A DNA stretch of 15,310 nt from DATGMB01 sp035293845 (lineage in GTDB: Bacteria > Acidobacteriota > Terriglobia > Bryobacterales > Bryobacteraceae), in assembly GCA_035293845.1 (NCBI GenBank), contig DATGMB010000030.1:1-15310 (forward strand), in the 5' to 3' direction. How positions within the stretch are numbered: the stretch's first letter is position 1; every line of letters begins with the position of its first letter. A program made the translations under genes and the position numbers. This document shows positions 1-6,648 of this stretch, piece by piece. Under the pieces are notes generated by a model that saw only the letters and a list, made by a program, of their open reading frames with translations, did no database searches and was not told where the DNA came from.

Positions 1-42
1 CGAGGAGCCCGTTTCCAGCCGCCGGACGGCGGCGATTTTCAT
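1..42 (-). CDS. Possible 5' end of a gene leaving the window
   Basis: An ATG at 42-40 on the minus strand opens a frame of 14 codons (MKIAAVRRLETGSS) that stays open to the window edge. The residues resemble an ordinary cytoplasmic protein N-terminus, but too little is visible to name a family. The stretch just upstream of the ATG has no convincing ribosome site. The nested palindrome at 65..120 would lie immediately upstream, where an operator could sit. A GC stem (18-23 with 28-33, loop GGAC) falls inside these codons. It is equally possible that this is chance and the stretch is intergenic. Confidence 0.3.
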   Translation of the reverse strand, partial: MKIAAVRRLETGSS

Positions 43-64
43 CTCACGCGTGAACGTTCGTCGT

Positions 65-120
65 GACAACCCCATGACACAATTCTCCATTCAATGGAAG
101 TTGTGTCTTAACCGGTTGTC
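65..120. repeat. Nested imperfect palindrome, 56 bp
   Basis: Two perfect 7-bp inverted pairs are nested: GACAACC at 65-71 with GGTTGTC at 114-120, and inside it GACACAA at 76-82 with TTGTGTC at 101-107. A third partial pairing, CCATT with AATGG, lies around the centre. Neither side is followed by a T-run, so it does not look like an intrinsic terminator. It could be an operator for a gene starting near 42, a MITE-like element or the scar of an insertion element. The symmetry is directly visible; the role is not. Confidence 0.6.
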
Positions 121-150
121 TCAAAAATCGGGACAAGTCCAATTACCAGC

Positions 151-207
151 AATGCGGACTTGGAGAAAGCCAAGCCGCTGCTGCTGAAAAGCTACGAGGC
201 GAGCTGA
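151..207 (+). pseudogene. Possible tail remnant of a TPR-type protein
   Basis: The plus-strand frame ending at TGA 205-207 reads NADLEKAKPLLLKSYEAS. This resembles the end of a TPR helix pair of the xAExLLLxSYEA type found in TPR-bearing kinases and related proteins. The frame is closed by an in-frame TAA at 109-111 and has no start codon, so no intact gene can exist. A 7-bp inverted repeat (134-140 with 156-162) overlaps its left part. It may be a leftover 3' end after rearrangement, or only a chance resemblance over 18 residues. Confidence 0.25.
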
Positions 208-208
208 T

Positions 209-1138
209 TCAGCATTCCCGTCTTTCGCCGTAATCTTCCGCCAGCAGCACGGTGAGTGCGTCGGGTACGATCCTCACCTCGGCCGGCAAATGGCCCGCGA
301 ATTCGCCGTCGATCTGCACGTAAACCCGGTTATCGTCCGGGCTGGCCAGGCGCACTTCGCACGCGCGCATCGTGGTGAGGCCGCGCATGCCGCTCAGCCG
401 GTTCATCACCAGTCCGAAAAAATACCGTGCATAGCGGAACGTGGAGCGGCCTTCGAACAGCACCACCTCGAAGCGGTCCTGCAGCAGGTCGACGTTGCGT
501 GCGATGGCGAAGTCGCCGCCGTAGTTCCGCACCTTGCTCACCAGGCAAAACGAGCAGCGAAAGCGCTTGCCATCGACCTCCGCCTCGAACTCCGGCAGCC
601 GGCGGCCCAGCATGCTCCAGGAGGCCAGCCAGTACGCGAACTTGCCGGTTCGCGATTTCAGCCGCGCGTTGACGCGGTAGACGATATGGGCATCCAGGCC
701 GATGCCCGCCATCAGCAGGAAATGGCGCGAAACGCGCCCGCCCGAGCAGGTCAGGTGACCTACGGAAATGCGGCGCGGCCGCAGGTCCTTGATGCGGCGG
801 GCGGCGCGCTCCAGCCGCAGGCCCGTGCGCGTCTCCACCGCCAGCACGTTGGCGGTTCCCGCCGGCAGAATCGCCAGCGGCACGCGGCTGTGGATCATGC
901 CTTCGGCGATCTCGTTGATCGTGCCGTCGCCGCCCGCCGCTACGATCAAGTCCGCTCCGCCCTCGATGTGCCGGCGCGCGATCTCGCCCGCGGTTGCCGG
1001 TCCGGTGGTCGGAGCGGCCGTCACATTGTGGCCTTCCGCGCGCAGCACGGCCACCACCCGGTCGATGAGCGCGCCGCCTCGCTCGAATTTGCCCGCGCGA
1101 GGATTATAGATCAGTACCGTATTCTTATAAGCTGCGAT
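209..1138 (-). CDS. Diacylglycerol kinase-like lipid kinase (YegS/BmrU type)
   Basis: This is a soluble lipid kinase of the DAGK catalytic-domain family, which phosphorylates diacylglycerol, sphingoid bases or related lipids at the membrane with ATP. Read from 1138 it has 309 residues, a normal family length. Visible motifs are the N-terminal VLIYNPRAGK (8-17), the nucleotide-binding GGDGT (69-73), LPAGTAN (91-97) and the C-terminal IDGE segment (about 276-279). The first ATG/GTG/TTG codon is GTG at 1057, which would give 282 residues and remove the NPRAG motif. The longer frame therefore fits the family better and would start at an ATC (1138-1136), 7 nt after a GGAG. No canonical start exists further upstream before the promoter-like element. 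The substrate cannot be told from sequence. The gene diverges from ligA. The family call is firm and the start is uncertain. Confidence 0.85.
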   Translation of the reverse strand: MAAYKNTVLIYNPRAGKFERGGALIDRVVAVLRAEGHNVTAAPTTGPATAGEIARRHIEGGADLIVAAGGDGTINEIAEGMIHSRVPLAILPAGTANVLAVETRTGLRLERAARRIKDLRPRRISVGHLTCSGGRVSRHFLLMAGIGLDAHIVYRVNARLKSRTGKFAYWLASWSMLGRRLPEFEAEVDGKRFRCSFCLVSKVRNYGGDFAIARNVDLLQDRFEVVLFEGRSTFRYARYFFGLVMNRLSGMRGLTTMRACEVRLASPDDNRVYVQIDGEFAGHLPAEVRIVPDALTVLLAEDYGERREC

Positions 1139-1145
1139 GTGTGTT

Positions 1146-1149
1146 CTCC
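1146..1149 (-). promoter_or_regulatory. Ribosome binding site of the lipid kinase
   Basis: GGAG on the minus strand lies 7 nt before the ATC at 1138-1136. This is the only well-spaced Shine-Dalgarno core that leaves the NPxAG motif intact, and it is the main reason for proposing the unusual start. Confidence 0.5.
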
Positions 1150-1207
1150 GGAGCGGGAGTGGCGCGAAACCGGCCCGGCGGAAAGCCGGCCGCCGGTATC
1201 TGAACGC

Positions 1208-1214
1208 TATTATA
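1208..1214. promoter_or_regulatory. Near-symmetrical divergent -10 element
   Basis: The minus strand reads a perfect TATAAT at 1214-1209, placing a start site near 1202 and giving the lipid kinase a leader of roughly 60 nt. The plus strand of the same bases reads TATTAT at 1208-1213, pointing toward ligA. No good -35 hexamer is visible on either side. If TATTAT is used for ligA, transcription would start at or just after its first ATGs, so the ligA message would be leaderless or use the ATG at 1228. Confidence 0.45.
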
Positions 1215-1215
1215 G

Positions 1216-3213
1216 ATGATGACGACGATGAAAGACCCCGCCAGCGAGATCGAATCCCTTCGCGAAGAGCTCCGCCGTCACGAATATCTGTATTACGTCC
1301 TGGACCAGCCCGAGATCACCGACGCCGAGTACGACGCCATGATGCGCCGGCTGCAGGAGCTGGAGGGCAGCCACCCCGAACTCGCCACCCCCGATTCCCC
1401 CACGCAGCGCGTCGGCGGCAAGCCGCGCGAGGGATTCGTCAAAGTGCGGCACAGCTCGAACATGCTGAGCCTCGACAACGCCCTCAACGAGGACGAGCTG
1501 CGCGAGTTTGACCGCCGCGTCCGCGATCTGCTGGACGGCGCCACGTTCCGTTACGTTGCCGAGCTCAAGATGGACGGCCTCTCTATGGCGGCGCACTACC
1601 GTAATGGAGCCTTCGTGCAGGCGGTGACGCGCGGCGATGGATCGGTCGGCGAGGATGTGACCGAGAACGCCAGGACCATCCGCTCGCTGCCCCTGCGCGT
1701 GCGCACGGATCTGGCCGCCTTCGAGGTGCGCGGCGAGACCGTCATGAACCGGCGCGCGTTCGAGCGCCTCAACGCCGAGCGCGATGACCGCGGCCTTTCC
1801 CGCTTCGCCAACCCGCGCAACGCGGCGGCCGGCTCGCTGCGCGTGCTCGAGCCGCAGATTACCGCCTCGCGCCGCCTGGATTATTACACTTACTTCCTGC
1901 TGGTGGATGGCCGCCCGGCCTGCGACAGCCAGTGGAGCGCGCTCGAATGGCTGCACCGCATGGGCTTCAAGGTCAATCCGCAGCGCAAGCTGTGCGCCTC
2001 GCTCGACGAGGTCCTGGCCTTCTGCGCCGAATGGGAGAACCGCCGCGACGAGCTGCCGTATGAAATCGATGGCGTCGTGATCAAGATCGATTCCGTCGCC
2101 CAGCAGCAGCAGCTCGGCTTCACCGCCAAGGCCCCGCGCTGGGCCATCGCCTATAAGTATCCGGCGCGGCAGGCCATCACCACGGTGGAAGGGATCGGGG
2201 TGCAGGTGGGCCGCACCGGCGCGCTGACGCCGGTTGCGAGCCTCAAGCCGGTGCTGGTCGGCGGCGTCACGGTATCGCGCGCGACATTGCACAATGAGGA
2301 CGAAATCGAGCGACTGGGGCTCGAAATCGGCGACGACGTCGTCATCGAGCGCTCGGGCGACGTGATTCCTCGAGTCGTGCGGGTGCATGCCCAGGGCTCC
2401 TACCGCCGCCCGTTCCAGATGCCGGCCAAGTGCCCGGTCTGCGGCGGCAAGGTGGTGCGGGAGGAGGGAGAGGCCGCCAGCCGCTGCATCAACACGAACT
2501 GCTCGGCGCGGCTCAAGGAATCGATCTTGCATTTCGCCTCGCGCGGCGTCATGAATATCGATGGCGTGGGCGACGCGCTGGTCGATCAGCTCGTCGATCG
2601 CGGCATGGTGGAAAGCGTTGCCGATCTGTATTCCCTCACCGTCGAGAAGCTGCTCGAGCTGGAGCGCATGGGGAAGAAATCGGCGGGCAATATTATCCGC
2701 AACATCGAAGCGTCCAAGGCCAACCCGCTGCCGCGCGTGCTGAGCGCGCTCGGTATCCGCTTCGTCGGCGAGCGCACCGCGGTGTTCCTGGCGGAAGCTT
2801 TCGGCAGTCTGGACGCTATCGCCACCGCGGGCATTGAGGAGCTGCAGGAGGCCGAGGAAGTGGGGCCCAAGGTGGCGGAGAGCATCTTCCAGTTCTTCCG
2901 CGAGCCGCGCAACCGGCAGCTTGTGGAGCGGCTGCGCGCCGCGGGGCTGCAGTTCACGTACGAATCGTCCCGGCCCAAGAGTGGCCCGCTGCATGGCCTG
3001 ACGTTCGTCCTCACCGGCACGCTTCCCAACCTGAGCCGCGATGACGCGCGGCGGCTGATCGAAGCCGCCGGCGGCAAGGTGGCCGGATCGGTCAGCAAGA
3101 AGACGGACTACGTGGTCGCCGGGGACGAGCCCGGCTCCAAGCTGTCGAAGGCACAGGAGCTCGGAATCAGGGTCGTAAATGAGCAGGGCTTGCTGGAGCT
3201 GATCAAGCACTGA
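1216..3213 (+). CDS. ligA: NAD-dependent DNA ligase LigA
   Basis: LigA seals nicks in DNA using NAD+, joining Okazaki fragments and finishing repair. The 665-residue frame is full length for the family and has all domains in order: domain Ia (YYVLDQPEITDAEYD, 26-40), the adenylation site ELKMDG with catalytic Lys118, conserved DGVVIK (285-290), the OB fold, a four-cysteine zinc finger (Cys406, 409, 424, 429), the helix-hairpin-helix region (about 440-580) and a C-terminal BRCT domain (about 591-665). No key residue is missing. Candidate starts are ATG at 1216, 1219 and 1228. None has a Shine-Dalgarno sequence, and the 1228 start (MKDPASEIESL) gives a typical N-terminus. The 1216 start is the longest choice. 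The 3' end overlaps the convergent SDR gene by 11 bp. Confidence 0.97.
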   Translation: MMTTMKDPASEIESLREELRRHEYLYYVLDQPEITDAEYDAMMRRLQELEGSHPELATPDSPTQRVGGKPREGFVKVRHSSNMLSLDNALNEDELREFDRRVRDLLDGATFRYVAELKMDGLSMAAHYRNGAFVQAVTRGDGSVGEDVTENARTIRSLPLRVRTDLAAFEVRGETVMNRRAFERLNAERDDRGLSRFANPRNAAAGSLRVLEPQITASRRLDYYTYFLLVDGRPACDSQWSALEWLHRMGFKVNPQRKLCASLDEVLAFCAEWENRRDELPYEIDGVVIKIDSVAQQQQLGFTAKAPRWAIAYKYPARQAITTVEGIGVQVGRTGALTPVASLKPVLVGGVTVSRATLHNEDEIERLGLEIGDDVVIERSGDVIPRVVRVHAQGSYRRPFQMPAKCPVCGGKVVREEGEAASRCINTNCSARLKESILHFASRGVMNIDGVGDALVDQLVDRGMVESVADLYSLTVEKLLELERMGKKSAGNIIRNIEASKANPLPRVLSALGIRFVGERTAVFLAEAFGSLDAIATAGIEELQEAEEVGPKVAESIFQFFREPRNRQLVERLRAAGLQFTYESSRPKSGPLHGLTFVLTGTLPNLSRDDARRLIEAAGGKVAGSVSKKTDYVVAGDEPGSKLSKAQELGIRVVNEQGLLELIKH

Positions 3214-3871
3214 GCAGCCGAGCCGCGCGAATCTGCGGCACTTCGAGGACGCGCACTCCGGCCGTGGGCTGCTCGATAGCAGCCGCCATGGCCGCCACCA
3301 TCTGCTCGACGGTAACCAGGCCGAGGCGGCGCGCTCCGTCGCGCGTGGCGGGAATGGCGCCGAGTAGCCAGTACACCGGCATCAGAATCACCGGCCAGCG
3401 GCGGCCCGGGCCCAGCACATACCAGGGCCGCAGAATCGTGGCGTTGAGGCCGGCGGCGCGGATCAGGGCTTCGGCCTCCATGCGGGCGGCGATATATTCG
3501 CGCATGACGGGCGCCGGATGCGCGACACTGACGTAGACAAAGTGGCCGATCCCGGCGCGGCGCGCGGCCTCGACCGCCACCTTGGCGGAAGCGAGGTCCA
3601 CGCTACGGAACTGCGCCGCCTTGGCTGGGCTGGGGTGGGGGACGCCGATCAGGTGCACGTAGGTGTCGTAGCCGGCCAGCCGCGTCACGTAAGACGCCGG
3701 ATCGAATGGATCGGCGGCCACGATTTCGGCGCCGCGCGCGGCACGCGCTTCCGAGCCGCGCCGCACCACAGCGAGGACGGTGTGGCCCCGCCGCAGCAGC
3801 TCGGCCGAGAGACGCCGGCCCAGGAAGCCGCTCGCCCCGGCAATGAGCACGCGAGCCATGGCCCCGATCAT
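3203..3871 (-). CDS. NAD(P)-binding atypical SDR (NmrA/epimerase-like)
   Basis: A 222-residue Rossmann-fold protein. The dinucleotide-binding GASGFLG (12-18) follows a hydrophobic first strand (RVLIAG), and the second strand ends in VVRRGS. The core FVYVSVAHPAP (111-121) and the segment EYIAARMEAEALIRAAGLNATILRPWYVLGPG (125-156, with YIAAR at 126-130 where classical SDRs have YxxxK) fit NmrA/NDUFA9-like atypical SDRs. Arg replaces the usual catalytic Lys, so it may bind the cofactor without classical dehydrogenase chemistry. The physiological substrate is unknown. The start could be ATG 3871 or ATG 3859 (MARVLIAG); the second is closer to the usual family N-terminus. It lies just after a terminator-like hairpin downstream of gspD, and no promoter of its own is obvious. 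Its end overlaps ligA. Confidence 0.85.
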   Translation of the reverse strand: MIGAMARVLIAGASGFLGRRLSAELLRRGHTVLAVVRRGSEARAARGAEIVAADPFDPASYVTRLAGYDTYVHLIGVPHPSPAKAAQFRSVDLASAKVAVEAARRAGIGHFVYVSVAHPAPVMREYIAARMEAEALIRAAGLNATILRPWYVLGPGRRWPVILMPVYWLLGAIPATRDGARRLGLVTVEQMVAAMAAAIEQPTAGVRVLEVPQIRAARLLSA

Positions 3872-3876
3872 ACGGG

Positions 3877-3900
3877 AAAACGGCCGGACCGTCCAGGCCG
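3877..3900 (-). terminator. Intrinsic terminator-like hairpin after gspD
   Basis: On the minus strand CGGCC (3900-3896) pairs with GGCCG (3885-3881). After a single bulged T, GGA pairs with TCC around a CGG loop, giving an 8-bp GC-rich stem. TTTT (3880-3877) follows directly. It lies 34 nt downstream of the gspD stop and fits the end of the T2SS operon. The T-run is short and the next gene starts 5 nt later, so termination may be partial. Confidence 0.6.
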
Positions 3901-3933
3901 CCCGGCCGCGGCTGCCGCTGCCCCCGCCAGCCG

Positions 3934-6240
3934 CTACATGCCGCCCTTACGAATGTCCTTTTGCAGTTTCTTCAGGCTGTTCTTGATCTCGTCCGTCGCG
4001 TCCGAAATTTGCGACGTATCGTAGATCACCCGCGGGGTCATGAAGACGATCAGCTCCGTCCGCGCTCTGCTGTAGCTTTTGGAGCCGAACAGCGCGCCCA
4101 CCCCTGGAATGCGATCGAGGAGCGGGATGCCGTTGGTGGCCTCGCTCTTGCTCTCCTGGATGAAGCCGCCGATCGCGACCGTTTCGCCGTCCTGCACGGT
4201 GACCTGTGTGGTGAAATTACGAGTGCTGAAGCTCGGGGAATCGATGTTGCTGCCGCTGCTCTGTGCCGTGGTCTGCACCGGCGAGCTGACGTTCTGATTG
4301 ATCACCAGGGTGATGATGCCGCTCGAATTGATCCGCGCGACGACGCTGAGCGTCGTGCCGGTCTGCTGCTGGCTGACCGATTGGAATGAACTGCCGGTGA
4401 CCGCGATGCCGGTCGAGTTCAGCACCGGAACCGTCTGGCCGACGTTCATGATTGCGGGAATGCTGTCCGTGGCAATAATACTCGGCGAGGCGATCACGCG
4501 CGACTTGTTCTGGCTTTCGGCCAACGAGATTGCAGCCATCAGCTCCGAATTGCGCAGCACCAGAGCGCCGCCGCTCGCCACCACCCCCGCGCCGTTCGAA
4601 ATCACGTTCAGGGTTCTCGACCACCCCGCGCCGCCCGAGTCCCTCTTTTCAAGAAACGCCTCGACGCCGCTGGCGAAGGCTCCGGTCAAATCCAGCTCGT
4701 AAATCTTCGCGTCGATCAGCACCTGCCGCGGCGCCACGTCGAGCTGCCGCAGCAGATTGCGGATCTGCTCCCATTCCTGCGGTGTGCCCTGCACCAGCAG
4801 GGTGTTGTCGAACGGGTTCGGGATCACATGCGGCATCCGCTGCGCCGCGGCCTGTTGCTGTTGCTGCGCGGCTGAGAGATATTGGCCCGTGAGGCCGGCG
4901 CCGGCGGCGGCCATGGGGTTGGCGCCGGCGGCCGCCATCTGCGCGGGGACGCCGCCCGGAGTGGAGCTCATCATCCACCCGTTGGGATCGCCGTAGGCGC
5001 CGGGGGAACCGCCGAAATTGCCGTACGCGCCCATGCCGCCGTACCCCATTCCGTACATGCCGCCCATTCCGTAGCCACCCATCCCGTACATGCCGCCCAT
5101 CCCATACATGCCGCCCATGCCATAGCCGCCCATCCCCATGCCGCCGGCCATGCCCCCCATCCCCATGGGGCCCATCCCCATCATGCTGAGCTGCATCAGC
5201 GCCGCCGGATTGCCGCTATAGAGCGCCATCACCGCCATCGCGACTGTTCCCGCGTTGCCGTACTTCAGGCGGTAGACATAATTGTCCACGGCGCCGGCGG
5301 TGACTTTCACCGGCACATCGAGCTTTTCAATCCACTTCTCCACATCCACGAAGACGCCCGGGTTGGGCGCCACCGCGATGATGGTGTTGATGCGATCCAC
5401 CGGGAGGAACTTCACCGCGCCGCTGCCCTTATCGGACAGGGCGTACGCCTTGAAGACATTCTCCAGCTCCTTGACCAGGTCGCTGGGCCGGCTGTTTTCG
5501 ATATCGTAGAGCTTCACGCGCTGCTCGGCGAAGGTATCGGCGTCGAACATTGCCAGCAGCTCCATGGTGCGCTTCATGCTGCGGCTGTTGTCCTGGATGA
5601 TCAGCAGGTTGGCGGGCTCGTAGGTCGAGCTGGTGGCGCCTTCGCCGTAGAACGGCTTGAGCAGCTTGTCCATCTCGGCAGCGGTGGCGTACTTGAGGAA
5701 GATCATGTTCATGACCATCCGCTCGTCGTCCGGCAGGGTCTTGGGGTCCGCGTTGATCACAGGCTCCACGGGGAGGTTCGAGATGCTCTTGATCGGGATG
5801 ATGTGGTACAGGTCCCCGACTTTCACCATCGTGGCGCCGTTGACCCGCAGGATCGTCTGCAGCAGCGGCATGAGATCCACATCCTTGACCTCGCCGTAGG
5901 TGTAGATGGAGACGGCGCCCTTTACGGACGGGTCGAGAATGTAGTTGATCTTCAGCATCTTGGCGATGATGCCGATCATTTCCGTCAGCGAAACGCCCGG
6001 AAGCATGAAGCCGCGCTCGTTGGTCAGGCGCGGCGTATCGATGCTCTGGGTGACGCCGACCGGCGCGGGCTGGCCCGGCTGGGCCTGCGCCGGCTGCTGC
6101 GGCTGAGGCTGCTGCGGCTTAGCCGGCTGCTGCTCCTGCGGTTCGGGGAGTTGGACGATCTTGGGCGGCGCCTGCGCGAGCAGCAGGCCGGCGGCGGCGC
6201 ACACCAGCACGGCCAGGCGGAGAGCGGAAACGAGGCGCAT
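3934..6240 (-). CDS. gspD: Type II secretion system secretin GspD
   Basis: GspD forms the outer-membrane channel of the T2SS. The 768-residue protein begins with a signal peptide (MRLVSALRLAVLVCAAAGLLLAQA), then a Pro/Gln-rich linker (about 30-60), the N0 domain (about 77-150), N1/N2 (about 175-310), N3 (about 318-510) and the secretin domain (about 510-740). The secretin domain has the typical VPVLNSTG, the VTVQDGETVAIGGFI stretch and the PLLDRIPGVGALFGS C-terminal signature. A Gly/Met/Tyr-rich stretch at 353-417 and a Gln run at 459-463 interrupt N3. The C-terminal tail (742-768) is charged and helical and could be a pilotin-binding segment. ATG 6240 was chosen over an upstream ATG at 6312 because it gives a clean signal peptide and has AGGA 8 nt before it. 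The stop of the preceding gene is 4 nt upstream. No lipobox is evident at Cys14. Confidence 0.95.
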   Translation of the reverse strand: MRLVSALRLAVLVCAAAGLLLAQAPPKIVQLPEPQEQQPAKPQQPQPQQPAQAQPGQPAPVGVTQSIDTPRLTNERGFMLPGVSLTEMIGIIAKMLKINYILDPSVKGAVSIYTYGEVKDVDLMPLLQTILRVNGATMVKVGDLYHIIPIKSISNLPVEPVINADPKTLPDDERMVMNMIFLKYATAAEMDKLLKPFYGEGATSSTYEPANLLIIQDNSRSMKRTMELLAMFDADTFAEQRVKLYDIENSRPSDLVKELENVFKAYALSDKGSGAVKFLPVDRINTIIAVAPNPGVFVDVEKWIEKLDVPVKVTAGAVDNYVYRLKYGNAGTVAMAVMALYSGNPAALMQLSMMGMGPMGMGGMAGGMGMGGYGMGGMYGMGGMYGMGGYGMGGMYGMGYGGMGAYGNFGGSPGAYGDPNGWMMSSTPGGVPAQMAAAGANPMAAAGAGLTGQYLSAAQQQQQAAAQRMPHVIPNPFDNTLLVQGTPQEWEQIRNLLRQLDVAPRQVLIDAKIYELDLTGAFASGVEAFLEKRDSGGAGWSRTLNVISNGAGVVASGGALVLRNSELMAAISLAESQNKSRVIASPSIIATDSIPAIMNVGQTVPVLNSTGIAVTGSSFQSVSQQQTGTTLSVVARINSSGIITLVINQNVSSPVQTTAQSSGSNIDSPSFSTRNFTTQVTVQDGETVAIGGFIQESKSEATNGIPLLDRIPGVGALFGSKSYSRARTELIVFMTPRVIYDTSQISDATDEIKNSLKKLQKDIRKGGM
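4990..5184 (-). repeat. Gly/Met/Tyr-rich repeat encoded within gspD
   Basis: Codons 353-417 of gspD encode repeated GMGG, GGMYGMG and GGYGMG units, seen on the plus strand as recurring blocks such as cccatcccgtacatgccgcc and variants. The unit length varies, so this is a degenerate in-frame repeat rather than an exact tandem array. It sits in the N3 domain between the first helix (VAMAVMALYSGNP) and the strand HVIPNPFDNTLLVQ, where secretins often carry a flexible loop. Confidence 0.85.
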
Positions 6241-6244
6241 CGGG

Positions 6245-6628
6245 CTATTCCTGGGCATCGGCGGCGGCGCGGGCGGCTTGCTCGCGGTTCCAGACCGCGC
6301 GCTCCATTTCATTGAGATCGGACTTGCGGGTTTGCCAGCGCAGCGGGCCGAAAGGCGTCGGGTTCTCGAACCGCACGGTGTCGCCCTCCTCCACCGCTTT
6401 CACATTGGAGAAGTCGCTGACGAACCGTTGCGGCTCGCCTTCCCGCTCGCGGGTCACGCCGAAGGGGCTGGTGTGGTAGATCCAGCGGTTGCCCTGCGCG
6501 TCGATCAGGTGGTACGTGGCCGGTGCAGTGCGGACGGCTCCGGCCGGAATGGCCAGTGGAGCCTTCGCAGCCGGATCTCCGGCGAACAGCCACACGGCCG
6601 TTAGCGGAATGAGGAACAGCAGTTTCAT
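6245..6628 (-). CDS. Small exported protein of unknown function in T2SS operon
   Basis: A 127-residue protein that I cannot assign to a named T2SS family. It starts with a Sec signal peptide (MKLLFLIPLTAVWLFAG, cleavage probably near residue 16-17), so the mature part should be periplasmic or secreted. The rest is hydrophilic, with two related motifs: HTSPFGVTRER (52-62) and NPTPFGPLRW (89-98). A Glu/Ala-rich helical tail (about 103-127) follows. ATG 6628 is preferred over an upstream ATG at 6673 because AGGTGA lies just before it and the shorter form has the signal peptide at its very start. It lies between the gspC-like gene (20 nt upstream) and gspD (4 nt downstream). That position makes a role in the GspC-GspD connection plausible, which is inference only. 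Confidence 0.8.
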   Translation of the reverse strand: MKLLFLIPLTAVWLFAGDPAAKAPLAIPAGAVRTAPATYHLIDAQGNRWIYHTSPFGVTREREGEPQRFVSDFSNVKAVEEGDTVRFENPTPFGPLRWQTRKSDLNEMERAVWNREQAARAAADAQE

Positions 6629-6632
6629 CGAT

Positions 6633-6640
6633 TCACCTTT
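6633..6640 (-). promoter_or_regulatory. Ribosome binding site deciding start of the small exported protein
   Basis: The minus strand reads AAAGGTGA, four bases before ATG 6628. This strong site, together with the signal peptide that begins there, rejects the 15-codon N-terminal extension. Confidence 0.75.
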
Positions 6641-6648
6641 CTTGCGTC

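Noticed and set aside
18..39. GCCGCC/GGCGGC hairpin followed by GATTTTC as a plus-strand terminator
   Set aside because: The stem is only 6 bp with a short interrupted T-run and no plus-strand gene is visible upstream; it could equally lie inside a minus-strand coding start.
1210..3210. Minus-strand open frame of 666 codons opposite ligA
   Set aside because: It is the antisense shadow of an intact DNA ligase; it has no recognisable domain and its composition follows the GC-rich codon bias of ligA.
5030..5170. CRISPR-like or minisatellite periodicity
   Set aside because: The repeated blocks are in frame within gspD and encode GMGG-type units; there are no spacers of constant length.
6199..6240. 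Lipoprotein signal in GspD (Cys14)
   Set aside because: The residues before Cys14 (VLV) do not fit a lipobox, and a normal Sec cleavage site near AQA is available.
4882..6315. Plus-strand open frame of 477 codons rich in His and Ala
   Set aside because: Antisense of gspD; the His-rich stretch is simply the complement of the Gly/Met-rich codons of the secretin.
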